Assembly (NCBI GenBank): GCA_036272815.1
Contig: DATAYA010000145.1
Coordinates: 1-30,491 of the forward strand
Length of the DNA stretch: 30,491 bases
Direction of reading: 5' to 3'
Origin: DATAYA01 sp036272815
GTDB taxonomy: Bacteria; Pseudomonadota; Alphaproteobacteria; Acetobacterales; Acetobacteraceae
This document shows, piece after piece, positions 1 to 8,183 of the stretch. Every line of letters begins with the position of its first letter. Position 1 is the stretch's first letter. The position numbers and the translations under genes were made by a program. Below the pieces are notes generated by a model. It was not told the DNA's origin and searched no databases. It saw nothing but the letters and a program-made list of their open reading frames with translations.

Positions 1-446
1 AGATCGATCCGGCGCTGGCGGCGCGGGCGGCTGTCTGTCTGGGCGACCTGCCGTGGGTGACGGTCGAGGCCCGTAGTGGAACCGACGCGGGGCTGCCCGA
101 GGCCGACATCATCTATGTCAGCGCGGCGGCGTCCGCGCCGGCGCCGGTCTGGATCGCGGCCTTGCGCCAGGGTGGCCGGCTGCTGTTTCCGCTGGCGCCG
201 GCGCGGGGCCGCGGCGGGATGCTGCTGGTGCGGCGCGAGGGCGGACGATGGCCGGCGCGGTTCCTGCCGTGGCGGGTCGGGTTCATCGGCTGCGCCGGCG
301 CGCAGGATGACGAGACGAACGAGCGGCTGCGGGAGGCGTTCGCACGCGGCGAGATGGCGGCGGTGCGGTCGCTGCGGCTGGACGGGGAGCCGGACGAGAC
401 GGCGTGGGTCGCGGGTGACGGGTGGTGGCTGTCGACGGCGGAGTGA
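1..446 (+). CDS. PCMT-like SAM methyltransferase, C-terminal part (5' end outside window)
   Basis: The frame is already open at base 3 and runs to a TGA at 444-446, so the gene starts upstream of the window. The visible residues resemble the second half of the protein-L-isoaspartate O-methyltransferase family: an acidic SAM-site strand (IDPALAARA), the ADIIYV strand, then ALRQGGRLLFPL, and a C-terminal tail with a GDGWWLST motif that I associate with alphaproteobacterial members. The family transfers a methyl group from SAM to isoaspartyl residues in damaged proteins. The divergent members may have another substrate, so the exact reaction is not certain. A GTG at 57 is only an internal codon. 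The dnaE2 start follows 91 bases later on the same strand, and no ImuB-like sequence is visible. Confidence 0.72.
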   Translation, partial: IDPALAARAAVCLGDLPWVTVEARSGTDAGLPEADIIYVSAAASAPAPVWIAALRQGGRLLFPLAPARGRGGMLLVRREGGRWPARFLPWRVGFIGCAGAQDDETNERLREAFARGEMAAVRSLRLDGEPDETAWVAGDGWWLSTAE

Positions 447-537
447 GGCGGGCGGGGCGACCCGGGAGCCCGTCGCTGCTCCGTGCCGCTCTGCGGCTCA
501 AGCTCGCACGGGAAGAGGGAGTTCTGGCGCGACGCCC

Positions 538-3500
538 ATGACAGCGGAGCTTCAGGTCACCAGCAACTACAGTTTCCTGCGCGGCGCCTCGCACCCCGAG
601 GAGCTGTTCGTACAGGCGGCCATCCTCGGCATTCCCGCACTCGGCATCACCGACCGCAATTCGCTGGCCGGGATCGTGCGGGCCTGGGAGGCGGCGCGGG
701 CGACTGGCGTGCGGCTCGTGGTCGGCTGCCGGCTCGACCTCGCGGACGGCACTTCGCTGCTCGTCTACCCGACCGACAGGGCGGCCTACGGCCGGCTCTG
801 CCGGCTGCTGACGCTCGGCAAGGGGCGCGCGGGAAAGGGCCTCTGCCGGCTCGGCCCGGACGACCTCGCGCGCGGTGGCGAGGGGTTGATCGCCATGCTG
901 CTGCCGGATGCGCCGGACGACGCGCTGGCGGCCCGGCTCACGCGGCTGCGGGCGGATTTCGGCGACCGCGCCTATTGCGCGCTGACGCTGCGGCGGCGGC
1001 CGGGCGATGCGGTGCGGCTGCAAGGGCTGGCGGAGATGGCGGCACGCGCCGGGGTGGCGGCGGTCGCCACGGGGGACGTGCTGTATCACGTGCCCGAGCG
1101 GCGGATGCTTCAGGACGTGCTCGGTTGCATCCGCGAGGGCTGCACGATCGACGCCGCCGGCTTCCGGCGCGAGCGCTTCGCCGACCGCCACCTCCGCCCG
1201 CCCGAGGAGACTGCGCGGCTGTTCGCCCGCCACCCGGACGCGCTGGCCCGCGCGGGCGAGATCGCCGCCCGCTGCCGCTTCGATCTCGGCGAATTGCGCT
1301 ACCAGTATCCCGACGAGATCGAGGAAGTGGGCCTGCCGGCGCAGGCGACGCTGGAACGCCTGACCTGGGAGGGCGCGGCGCGGCGCTTCCCCGGCGGCGT
1401 GCCCGACGCGCTCGCGGCGCAGCTCCGCCATGAGCTGGCCCTGATCGGCCGGCTCGAATACGCGCCGTATTTCCTCACCGTGAACAATATTGTCCGGTTC
1501 GCCCGGGGGGAAAAAATCCTCTGCCAGGGTCGCGGCTCGGCGGCCAATTCCGCGGTCTGCTACGTGCTCGGCATCACCGCGATCGACCCGGTGCAGTCGA
1601 GCCTGCTGTTCGAGCGCTTCGTCTCCGCCGAACGCCAGGAGCCGCCCGACATCGATGTCGATTTCGAGCACGAGCGCCGCGAGGACGTGATCCAGTGGGT
1701 CTATGAGGCCTATGGCCGCAACCGCGCCGCGCTCTGCGCCACGGTCACGCGCTTCCGCGCCCGTGGTGCGGTGCGGGAAGTGGGCAAGGTGATGGGTCTC
1801 TCGGAGGACGTCACCGGGGCGCTCGCCGGCCTGGTCTGGGGCTGGAGCAATGACGCCGTCGCGGAGACGGACGCCGCGGCGCTCAACCTCAACCTCGACG
1901 ACCCACGGCTGCGGCTGACGCTCACCCTGGCACGCGAGCTGATCGGCTTCCCGCGCCATCTCGGCCAGCATCCGGGCGGCTTCGTGCTGACGCGCGACCG
2001 GCTCGACGAGCTGGTGGCGATCGAGCCGGCCGCGATGGCAGACCGGCAGGTGATCGAGTGGGACAAGGACGACATCGACGCACTGCGCTTCATGAAGGTC
2101 GACGTGCTGGGCCTGGGGATGCTCGGCTGCCTGCGCCGCGCCTTCGCGCTGCTGGAAGAGCATCGCGGCCTGGCGCTCGACTTGGCCAAAATCCCGCAGG
2201 AGGACACGGCGACCTACGCGATGATCCGCGGCGCCGACACGCTGGGCACGTTCCAGATCGAGAGCCGCGCGCAGATGTCGATGCTGCCGCGGATGAAGCC
2301 GCGGACCTTCTATGACCTGGTGATCCAGGTCGCGATCGTCCGTCCCGGCCCGATCCAGGGCGACATGGTGCATCCCTACCTGCGCCGCCGCGAGGGGCTG
2401 GAACCGGTGAGCTACCCGACGCCGGAGCTGGAGGCGGTGCTCGGCAAGACGCTCGGCGTGCCGCTGTTCCAGGAGCAGGCGATGAAGGTCGCGATCGTCT
2501 GCGCCGGCTTCACCGCGTCGGAGGCCGACCAGCTCCGCCGCTCGATGGCAACCTTCAAGGTCACCGGCGGCGTCTCGCATTTCCGGGACAAGCTGATCGC
2601 CGGCATGGTCGCGCGCAACTACACGCGCGCCTTCGCGGAACGCACCTTCAGCCAGATCGAGGGTTTTGGCTCGTATGGCTTCCCGGAGAGCCATGCCGCC
2701 AGCTTCGCGCTGATCGCCTATGCCAGCGCCTGGGTGAAATGCCACCACCCGGACATCTTCTGCGCGGCGCTGCTGAACGCGCAGCCGATGGGCTTCTATG
2801 CGCCGGCGCAGGTGGTGCGGGATGCGCGCGACCACGGCGTCGCGGTGCGGCCGGTCTGCGTCCGGCGCAGCCGCTGGGACTGCACGCTGGAGCCTGACGG
2901 GGATGACCGGCTGGCGGTGCGGCTGGGCTTGCGGATGGTGAAGGGGCTGGCCAATGCCGATGGTGCGCGCATTGTCGCCGCGCGTGGCGAGCAGGATTAT
3001 TCGTCCGTCGATGACCTCTGGCGCCGCGCCGGCGTAGACACCGAGGCGCTGGAGCGGCTGGCGGAGGCGGATGGGTTCGGCGGCCTCGGCCTCGACCGGC
3101 GCGCCGCGCTCTGGGCGATCCGTGGCCTGCGCGATGCCGCGCTGCCGCTGTTCGCGGCGACGGACCGGGAACCCGAAGTGGTTGAGCCAGCGGTCGCGCT
3201 CGCGCCGATGACGCAGGGACGGGAGGTGGTCGAGGACTATGCCAGCACGGGGTTGACGCTGCGGGCGCATCCGGTCGCGTTCCTGCGCGGCGAGTTGCGG
3301 GCGCAGGGGATGATCGCCTGCGCCGATCTGGCCCGGGCGCGGGACGGTGCGCGCCTGACCGTGCCCGGCCTGGTACTGGTGCGGCAGAAGCCGGGCTCCG
3401 CGAAGGGCGTGCTGTTCGTGACCATCGAGGACGAGACCGGGGTCGCCAACCTGGTGATCTGGCCGAGCGTGTTCGAGGCGCAGCGGCGGCTGATCCTCTC

Positions 3501-3777
3501 GGCCGGCATGATCGCCTGCCGCGGCCGGGTGCAGCGCGAGGGCGATGTCGTGCATGTCGTGGCCGCGGAGCTTTTCGACCTCACCCCCATGCTGCGCAGC
3601 GTCAGCGCCCGCGAAGCGGCCTTCCCGTTACGCTCCGGCCGCGGCGACGAGGTGAAGCATGGCGGCGGACCGGACCCGCGCGATGGTCTCGGCCGCAAGT
3701 CCCGGGACAGCTTCGCGCCCGACCCGAGGCCCGGGGAGGATGCTGCGATCCGGGTGCCGACGCGGGATTTCCGGTGA
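538..3777 (+). CDS. dnaE2: Error-prone DNA polymerase DnaE2 (ImuC)
   Basis: This 1079-residue protein is a C-family DNA polymerase alpha subunit used in translesion synthesis, normally with ImuA and ImuB. The start at ATG 538 gives the characteristic opening (LQVTSNYSFLRGASHPEEL) of the N-terminal PHP domain. The polymerase core carries the PDxDxDF signature with D371, D373 and D375, preceded by a CQGRGSAANSAVCYVLG segment. The VAIVRPGPIQGDMVHPYL motif is typical of DnaE2. A helix-hairpin-helix and OB-fold region follows (about residues 880-1000), and the protein ends in the usual RDFR-type tail. Length fits the family (about 1050-1100). The frame stays open upstream, but that extension is an antisense-like artefact of high GC. 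No clear alphaproteobacterial LexA box (GTTC-N7-GTTC) is visible in the 91-base gap before it, and no strong Shine-Dalgarno sequence is visible. Confidence 0.95.
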   Translation: MTAELQVTSNYSFLRGASHPEELFVQAAILGIPALGITDRNSLAGIVRAWEAARATGVRLVVGCRLDLADGTSLLVYPTDRAAYGRLCRLLTLGKGRAGKGLCRLGPDDLARGGEGLIAMLLPDAPDDALAARLTRLRADFGDRAYCALTLRRRPGDAVRLQGLAEMAARAGVAAVATGDVLYHVPERRMLQDVLGCIREGCTIDAAGFRRERFADRHLRPPEETARLFARHPDALARAGEIAARCRFDLGELRYQYPDEIEEVGLPAQATLERLTWEGAARRFPGGVPDALAAQLRHELALIGRLEYAPYFLTVNNIVRFARGEKILCQGRGSAANSAVCYVLGITAIDPVQSSLLFERFVSAERQEPPDIDVDFEHERREDVIQWVYEAYGRNRAALCATVTRFRARGAVREVGKVMGLSEDVTGALAGLVWGWSNDAVAETDAAALNLNLDDPRLRLTLTLARELIGFPRHLGQHPGGFVLTRDRLDELVAIEPAAMADRQVIEWDKDDIDALRFMKVDVLGLGMLGCLRRAFALLEEHRGLALDLAKIPQEDTATYAMIRGADTLGTFQIESRAQMSMLPRMKPRTFYDLVIQVAIVRPGPIQGDMVHPYLRRREGLEPVSYPTPELEAVLGKTLGVPLFQEQAMKVAIVCAGFTASEADQLRRSMATFKVTGGVSHFRDKLIAGMVARNYTRAFAERTFSQIEGFGSYGFPESHAASFALIAYASAWVKCHHPDIFCAALLNAQPMGFYAPAQVVRDARDHGVAVRPVCVRRSRWDCTLEPDGDDRLAVRLGLRMVKGLANADGARIVAARGEQDYSSVDDLWRRAGVDTEALERLAEADGFGGLGLDRRAALWAIRGLRDAALPLFAATDREPEVVEPAVALAPMTQGREVVEDYASTGLTLRAHPVAFLRGELRAQGMIACADLARARDGARLTVPGLVLVRQKPGSAKGVLFVTIEDETGVANLVIWPSVFEAQRRLILSAGMIACRGRVQREGDVVHVVAAELFDLTPMLRSVSAREAAFPLRSGRGDEVKHGGGPDPRDGLGRKSRDSFAPDPRPGEDAAIRVPTRDFR

Positions 3778-3854
3778 CGGTCGCAACCGCGGGCCGGCCA
3801 GAAGGCCACGCGTGAGAAAATGCTGAAAGCGGCGTGGAAACTGCCGGGCGATCA

Positions 3855-3890
3855 CGTCTGTTATCATTACGTCTGTATCAGTATCAGACG
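3855..3890. promoter_or_regulatory. Three CGTCTG half-sites at exact 15-bp spacing upstream of the entericidin-like gene
   Basis: CGTCTG occurs at 3855-3860 and 3870-3875, and its reverse complement CAGACG at 3885-3890, so the three sites begin exactly 15 bases apart. The first two lie in longer direct repeats (ATCACGTCTGT and ATTACGTCTGT). The second and third form an inverted pair with a 9-base spacer. The block ends 12 bases before the ATG at 3903 and just before the GGAGG ribosome site (3893-3897). It could be an operator, or a hairpin in the leader. The binding factor is unknown. Confidence 0.4.
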
Positions 3891-3902
3891 CTGGAGGATG
3901 AG

Positions 3903-4082
3903 ATGCCGAAATCGAAATCGCTTCGCAGCCGCGCCGCGACCGTGCTTCTGGCCCTGTCCGTCCTTGGCGGTCTCGGGATGTCGGTGACCGCCTGCAACAC
4001 CACCGCCGGTGCCGGCAAGGATGTCAGCGCGACCGGCCATGCCGTTACGAATACCGCCGACAAGGTCAAATCGGGCCTCTAG
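3903..4082 (+). CDS. Entericidin EcnA/EcnB-like small lipoprotein
   Basis: This 59-residue protein has a basic N-terminus (MPKSKSLRSR), a hydrophobic stretch (about residues 11-27) and a lipobox ending VTAC. Lipidation is therefore predicted on that cysteine after signal peptidase II cleavage. The short mature part (NTTAGAGKDVSATGHAV followed by TNTADKVK) matches the entericidin pattern of small, Gly/Ala/Thr-rich envelope lipoproteins. In enteric bacteria entericidins form an antidote/toxin pair linked to stationary-phase lysis. That role is not shown for this protein, and no second ecn gene lies beside it. The start at ATG 3903 is supported by GGAGG at 3893-3897. An earlier in-frame start would add a non-signal extension. 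The upstream repeats suggest specific regulation. Confidence 0.8.
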   Translation: MPKSKSLRSRAATVLLALSVLGGLGMSVTACNTTAGAGKDVSATGHAVTNTADKVKSGL

Positions 4083-4111
4083 GCGCGTCCGGGCCCGTCG
4101 GCTCCGGTGGG

Positions 4112-4134
4112 GGCGAGGGGCGGCGCCCCTCGCC
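4112..4134. terminator. Perfect GC-rich hairpin between convergent genes
   Basis: A 10-bp perfect inverted repeat, GGCGAGGGGC at 4112-4121 and its complement at 4125-4134, has a 3-base loop. It lies 30 bases after the entericidin-like stop and 18 bases beyond the stop of the convergent MlaC-like gene. The flank is only weakly T-rich (TTGCTG), so it could be a weak bidirectional intrinsic terminator or a 3'-end stabilising stem-loop. Confidence 0.55.
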
Positions 4135-4152
4135 TTGCTGACCCCGGCGGCG

Positions 4153-4803
4153 TCAGGCCAGCTCGCCGCCCGACAGCGTCTGCACCGTGTGCTGCAGGCT
4201 CGCGATCAGTGCATCGCCGGTGCCGCTGGCGAGCAGACTCTGGAAGTCCGACCGCTGCACCGCGACCCGGCTGATCGAGCCGTCGGCGAGCACGTCGATC
4301 GCCCGCCAGCCCGACGGCATCTGCTTCATCACATAGTCGAGCCGGGTGGCGCTGCCCGAGCGCGGCACGATGCGCGTCGGCACGATGACCTCGCCCGCCA
4401 TCACGGTGCGCGGCTGGCCACCGGTCTCGATGCGCTCGCCGTCATAGCTGTCGAAATTAGCGAGGAAGCTCGCGATCGTGTAGCGACGGAACGCCTTCTG
4501 CAGGGCCGCCTGCTGGGCGGCGGGAATCTCGCTCCAGCTGAGGCCCACGGAGTCGCGCAGCACGAGCGGCAGATCGAACGTCTGGTCGACCGCCGGAGCG
4601 AGGATCGCATAGCGTTCGGTGAAGGGCGTTCCGGTGCCGGCCTTCATCACCCGCAACAGAGCCGCGTTGAGCACCGCCACCGGCGCCGTCGGGCCGTCCC
4701 CCGCAACCGCACTCTGGGCGCGGGCGATGCCTGCAGGCATGGCCAGCAGGCCCGCCATAGCGGCCAGGCGGAAGAACTGACGGCGTTCAATCTGTGCGCT
4801 CAT
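4153..4803 (-). CDS. MlaC/Ttg2D/HpnM-family periplasmic lipid-transport protein with Tat-type signal
   Basis: The 216-residue product begins with a twin-arginine-type leader: RRQFF at residues 7-11, a hydrophobic stretch, and likely cleavage after ARA near residue 29. The mature part resembles the MlaC/Ttg2D (toluene-tolerance) family, with the PFTERYAILAPAVDQTFDLP opening, a central FRRYTIASFLANFDSYDGE segment, and a C-terminal GWRAIDVLADGSISRVAVQRSDFQ block. The family binds phospholipid or hopanoid-related lipids between the two membranes. Here the gene stands alone: no MlaA, MlaD, MlaE, MlaF or hpn genes are visible. ATG 4803 was chosen over an upstream in-frame start because GGAGGGAG lies just before it and it places the Tat motif near the N-terminus. 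Family assignment is good, but the lipid substrate is unknown. Confidence 0.75.
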   Translation of the reverse strand: MSAQIERRQFFRLAAMAGLLAMPAGIARAQSAVAGDGPTAPVAVLNAALLRVMKAGTGTPFTERYAILAPAVDQTFDLPLVLRDSVGLSWSEIPAAQQAALQKAFRRYTIASFLANFDSYDGERIETGGQPRTVMAGEVIVPTRIVPRSGSATRLDYVMKQMPSGWRAIDVLADGSISRVAVQRSDFQSLLASGTGDALIASLQHTVQTLSGGELA

Positions 4804-5047
4804 GGTCTCCCTCCGGATCAAAAAAACGGCGGCGCCCTTGGAGCAGGGCGGGGGCGGGCCCGTCTGTGGGCCAGCTCACACCGACGACGCATTCCGCGTT
4901 TGGCTTTGTTCCGACTGTCAGGTGGTTCCGACGCCGCTCGGAAAAAGCCCGCGGCCGCGACTGTCCGTTATGCGTACAACGTTGGTGTTGCGCGGATGGA
5001 TGCAAGCGGAACATGGCACCGCTCAACGAAACGGGAACCATTGTGGC

Positions 5048-5076
5048 TTGACCCCATCGCCGACCGCGCGCATAGA
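5048..5076 (+). promoter_or_regulatory. Candidate sigma-70-type promoter for ffh
   Basis: TTGACC at 5048-5053 is followed after 17 bases by CATAGA at 5071-5076, about 114 bases before the ffh start. The -35 box is close to consensus and the -10 box is weak. The call rests on position and spacing only. Confidence 0.3.
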
Positions 5077-5108
5077 CCGCGGCTTCCGGGACAGCCAAGC
5101 TGCCCGGT

Positions 5109-5127
5109 CCCCGCCCGTCCGGCGGGG
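5109..5127 (+). other. Stem-loop in the putative ffh leader
   Basis: CCCCGCC (5109-5115) pairs with GGCGGGG (5121-5127) across a 5-base loop, 62 bases upstream of the ffh start. There is no T-run after it, so it is not a standard terminator. It might influence translation or read-through of the ffh operon. Confidence 0.35.
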
Positions 5128-5189
5128 GCTCCGCCGCTCCGCGAGGGTTCGCGCAGCGGCGCGATCGGCATTTGGAGCACGCGGGCCGC

Positions 5190-6566
5190 ATGTTCGACAC
5201 CCTCTCCGGCAAGCTCTCGGGCGCCTTCGACCGGCTGCGCGGCCGCGGCACCCTGAGCGAGGCCGACATCACCGAGGCGCTGCGCGAGGTCCGCCTCGCG
5301 ATGCTGGATGCCGACGTGGCACTGCCGGTCGTCCGCGATTTCGCCGCTAAGGTGCGCGAGCGGGCAATGGGCTCGGAGGTGATGGACAGCGTCGCCCCCG
5401 GCCAGCAGGTCATCAAGATCGTCCAGGACGTGCTGGTGGACGAGCTGGGCGGCGCCGGTGCGGTGCCGCTCAACCTTGCCGCGGCGGCGCCTGTGCCGAT
5501 CCTGATGGTGGGATTGCAGGGTTCGGGCAAGACCACCACTGCGGGCAAGCTGGCGCTGCGGCTCGGCAGGCGGGAGCGGCGGCGGGTGCTGCTGGCGAGC
5601 CTCGACACCCAGCGCCCGGCGGCGCAGTTGCAGCTGGCACAGCTTGCCGAGCAGGTGGGGGTGGCGAGCCTGCCGATCGTGGCGGGGCAGACGCCGATCG
5701 AGATTGCGCGCCGGGCGATGGAGACCGGACGGCGCGAAGTTTTTGATATCGTTGTACTCGACACGGCCGGGCGGCTTGCGATCAATCAGGAGTTGATGGA
5801 CGAGGTTCGGGCGATCCGGGCGGAGACGCAGCCCGCCGAGACGCTGCTGGTGGTCGATGCGCTGACGGGGCAGGACGCGGTGACCACCGCGCGGGCGTTC
5901 AACGAGGCGGTGGGCGTCACCGGCATCGTGATGACGCGCATGGACAGCGACGCGCGTGGCGGGGCCGCGCTGTCGATGCGGGCGATCACCGGCGCGCCGA
6001 TCAAGCTGATGGGCATGGGCGAGAAGCTCGACGCCCTGGAGGAATTCCACCCCGAGCGCGTGGCATCGCGCATCCTCGGCATGGGCGACATCGTGGGCCT
6101 GGTCGAACGCGCCAGCGAGACGATCGAAGAGGAAGAGGCGGAGAAGCTCGCGGCCCGGATGATGAAGGGCCAGTTCACGCTGGAGGATTACGCGGCGCAA
6201 CTCCGCCAGATCACGCGGATGGGCAGTCTCTCGGGCATTCTCGGGATGCTGCCGGGGGTGGCGAAGATCAAGGACCAGCTCGAAGGCGCCAATCTCGACA
6301 CCGCGATCCTGAAGCGGCAGGGGGCGATCATCTCGTCGATGACGAAGCGCGAGCGCACCCTGCCCGACATCATCAAGGCGAGCCGCAAGCGCCGGATCGC
6401 CGCCGGATCGGGGACGACGGTGCAGGAGGTCAACCGCCTGCTCAAGCAGTTCGACGATATGGCCGGGATGCTGAAGAAGGTGAACAAGCTCGGCCAGAAG
6501 GGGCTGATGCGTCACGGCCTCGGCGCCATCCTGCCCAAGCACATGCAGAACCGCCGGCCGTACTAA
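5190..6566 (+). CDS. ffh: Signal recognition particle protein Ffh (SRP54)
   Basis: This 458-residue GTPase binds signal sequences of nascent membrane and secreted proteins and, with SRP RNA, delivers ribosomes to FtsY. The N domain is MFDTLSGKL onward. The G domain has the P-loop GLQGSGKT at 108-115, the DTQRPAA and DTAGR motifs, and TRMDSDARGG. The methionine-rich M domain starts near residue 295 and contains the RKRRIAAGSGT RNA-binding stretch near 400. Length is normal. ATG 5190 was chosen because it begins the conserved MFDxLSGKL sequence. A TTG six codons earlier would give a non-conserved extension. It opens the run ffh-rpsP-rimM-trmD-rplS, with a 27-base gap to rpsP. Confidence 0.97.
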   Translation: MFDTLSGKLSGAFDRLRGRGTLSEADITEALREVRLAMLDADVALPVVRDFAAKVRERAMGSEVMDSVAPGQQVIKIVQDVLVDELGGAGAVPLNLAAAAPVPILMVGLQGSGKTTTAGKLALRLGRRERRRVLLASLDTQRPAAQLQLAQLAEQVGVASLPIVAGQTPIEIARRAMETGRREVFDIVVLDTAGRLAINQELMDEVRAIRAETQPAETLLVVDALTGQDAVTTARAFNEAVGVTGIVMTRMDSDARGGAALSMRAITGAPIKLMGMGEKLDALEEFHPERVASRILGMGDIVGLVERASETIEEEEAEKLAARMMKGQFTLEDYAAQLRQITRMGSLSGILGMLPGVAKIKDQLEGANLDTAILKRQGAIISSMTKRERTLPDIIKASRKRRIAAGSGTTVQEVNRLLKQFDDMAGMLKKVNKLGQKGLMRHGLGAILPKHMQNRRPY

Positions 6567-6593
6567 GCCGCTCAATCAGGAGAGAAAAACAGC

Positions 6594-6929
6594 ATGGGAC
6601 TGAAAATCCGCCTCGCCCGCGCCGGTGCCAAGAAGCGGCCGTACTACCACATCGTGGTCGCCGACAGCCGCAGTCCGCGCGACGGGCGCTTCATCGAGAA
6701 GCTCGGCAGCTACGACCCGATGCTGCCCGCCGAACACGCCGACCGCGTCCGGCTCCAGGACGAGCGCATCCGCCATTGGCTCGGCGAGGGAGCGCTCGCG
6801 ACCGACCGGGTGGCGCGGTTCCTCGGCCGGGCCGGGATCGCACCGATGCCGACGTTCCGCGAGCAGCCCAAGAAGTCCGCACCGGGCAAGAAGGCAGTCG
6901 AGCGGGCCAAGGCCGCGACCGCGGCGTAG
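6594..6929 (+). CDS. rpsP: 30S ribosomal protein S16
   Basis: This 111-residue small-subunit protein begins with the diagnostic KIRLARAGAKKRPYYHIVVADSRSPRDG and continues with the FIEKLGSYDP segment, both S16 hallmarks. The basic Lys/Ala-rich C-terminal tail (about residues 92-111) is an extension seen in alphaproteobacteria. A clear AGGAGAG ribosome site lies about 10 bases before the ATG. It sits in the usual order directly upstream of rimM, one base separating the rpsP stop from the rimM ATG, which implies translational coupling. Confidence 0.97.
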   Translation: MGLKIRLARAGAKKRPYYHIVVADSRSPRDGRFIEKLGSYDPMLPAEHADRVRLQDERIRHWLGEGALATDRVARFLGRAGIAPMPTFREQPKKSAPGKKAVERAKAATAA

Positions 6930-6930
6930 C

Positions 6931-7461
6931 ATGGCGGCACGGCGCATCCTGCTCGGTGTGATCGGACGGCCGCATGGCGTGCGGGGCCTGGTGCGCGTGA
7001 CCAGCCACGCGGAGGACCCGGCGGCACTGGCCGATCTCGGGCCGCTGGAGGACGATCGCGGGCGGCGCTGGCGGCTGGCCTGGCGCGGGTCGGGGATTGC
7101 GGAACTCTCCGACGAAGCCGGCCGGAAAGTGGCCGACCGGACGGCGGCGGAGGCGCTGGTCAATCTGCGGCTCTATGCCGACCGCGACCGGCTGCCGACG
7201 CCGGAACCCGAAGAATTCTATCTGGCCGACCTGATCGGGCTCGCGGCGGTGGATGCGGCAGGGGCGGCGATCGGGTCGGTGGCGCGGGTGCACGATTACG
7301 GCGCCGGCGCGTCGCTCGAAATCGAGCGCGCCGGGGAAGCGCCGCTGCTGGTGCCGTTCACCCGCGATGCCGTCCCGCAAGTGGATTTGGCAGCCGGATG
7401 CGTGACGGTGGTGCCGCCCGGGATCGTTTTTCTGTCACACGACGAGAGGGCTTCCGCGTGA
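6931..7461 (+). CDS. rimM: 16S rRNA processing protein RimM
   Basis: This 176-residue assembly factor for the head of the 30S subunit has two parts. The N-terminal RimM barrel opens with the conserved ILLGVIGRPHGVRGLVRVTS. The C-terminal PRC-barrel begins around the conserved EEFYLADLIGLAAVD segment (near residues 90-105) and ends near LVPFTRDAVPQVDLAAG. ATG 6931 lies one base after the rpsP stop. The last four bases overlap the trmD start (GTGA). Confidence 0.95.
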   Translation: MAARRILLGVIGRPHGVRGLVRVTSHAEDPAALADLGPLEDDRGRRWRLAWRGSGIAELSDEAGRKVADRTAAEALVNLRLYADRDRLPTPEPEEFYLADLIGLAAVDAAGAAIGSVARVHDYGAGASLEIERAGEAPLLVPFTRDAVPQVDLAAGCVTVVPPGIVFLSHDERASA

Positions 7462-8159
7462 GCTGGCGGGCGGACGTTTTGACCCTGTTCCCCGAGATGT
7501 TCCCGGGGCCGCTCGGGCACTCGCTGCCGGGGCGGGCGCTGGCCGACGGGCTGTGGGCGCTCGGGGTGCGCGACATCCGCGACCACGGGTTGGGGCGGCA
7601 TCGCAGCGTCGATGACACGCCGTTCGGCGGCGGTGCCGGGATGGTGATGCGCGCGGACGTGGCGGACGCGGCGATCGGTGCCGTTTCGGACGGGCGGCCG
7701 ATCGTCTGCCTTGCGGCGCGCGGGCGGCCTCTGGCTCAGGCCGATGCGGCGCGGCTGGCTTCGGGCGCGGGCGTGATCCTGCTGTGCGGCCGCTACGAGG
7801 GGATCGACCAGCGCGTGATCGAGGCGCGCGGGGCGGATGAGATCGGCATCGGCGATTACGTGCTCGCTGGCGGCGAGCTGCCGGCGATGGTGCTGCTGGA
7901 GGCGTGCGTGCGGCTGCTGCCGGGCGTGCTGGGGGCGGCGGCGAGCGTCGAGGAGGAGAGTTTCTCGGCCGGGCTGCTGGAGTATCCGCATTACACGCGC
8001 CCGGCCGAATGGCAGGGGCGCGCGGTGCCGGAGGTGCTGCTGTCGGGCGACCATGCGGCGATCGCGGCCTGGCGCCGGGCGCAGGCGGAGGCGACCACGC
8101 GCGCGCGCAGGCCCGATCTGTGGGCGCGACACATTGCAGGCGCCGCAACGGCGCATTAG
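7458..8159 (+). CDS. trmD: tRNA (guanine37-N1)-methyltransferase TrmD
   Basis: This 233-residue SPOUT-class enzyme methylates N1 of G37 in tRNAs with a G at position 36, which prevents +1 frameshifting. It opens with DVLTLFPEMFPGPL and has the HRSVDDTPFGGGAGMVMR motif and the trefoil-knot SAM site: LLCGRYEGIDQRV, then GDYVLAGGELPAMV. The C-terminal helical domain carries TRPAEWQGRAVPEVLLSGDH. The start is GTG 7458, overlapping the rimM stop codon by four bases, with GAGAGGG 8-14 bases upstream. An in-frame start 20 codons earlier would lie deep inside rimM and adds nothing conserved. Confidence 0.96.
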   Translation: MSWRADVLTLFPEMFPGPLGHSLPGRALADGLWALGVRDIRDHGLGRHRSVDDTPFGGGAGMVMRADVADAAIGAVSDGRPIVCLAARGRPLAQADAARLASGAGVILLCGRYEGIDQRVIEARGADEIGIGDYVLAGGELPAMVLLEACVRLLPGVLGAAASVEEESFSAGLLEYPHYTRPAEWQGRAVPEVLLSGDHAAIAAWRRAQAEATTRARRPDLWARHIAGAATAH

Positions 8160-8183
8160 AAAACGAGACCAGAGGGCAATGCC

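Larger units (their letters stand above)
4804..5189. other. Divergent intergenic region (386 bp) between the mlaC-like gene and ffh
   Basis: No convincing gene was found here, and no SRP RNA (its conserved GGAAG-containing loop is absent). On the minus strand the mlaC-like leader has a short stem (4834-4838 with 4845-4849) followed after 7 bases by seven T residues (4826-4820). This resembles a weak terminator or attenuator. Promoter and hairpin candidates for ffh are listed separately. Confidence 0.5.

Noticed and set aside
447..537. LexA box before dnaE2
   Set aside because: A GTTC occurs at 521 but the second half-site at the N7 spacing is absent.
283..3555. A very long open frame antisense to dnaE2 (over 1000 codons)
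   Set aside because: Its sequence is low-complexity Arg/His/Ala-rich and is the complement of a well-recognised polymerase; high-GC codon use keeps antisense frames open.
4804..5189. SRP RNA (4.5S) gene next to ffh
   Set aside because: The conserved SRP RNA loop motifs are not present in this gap.
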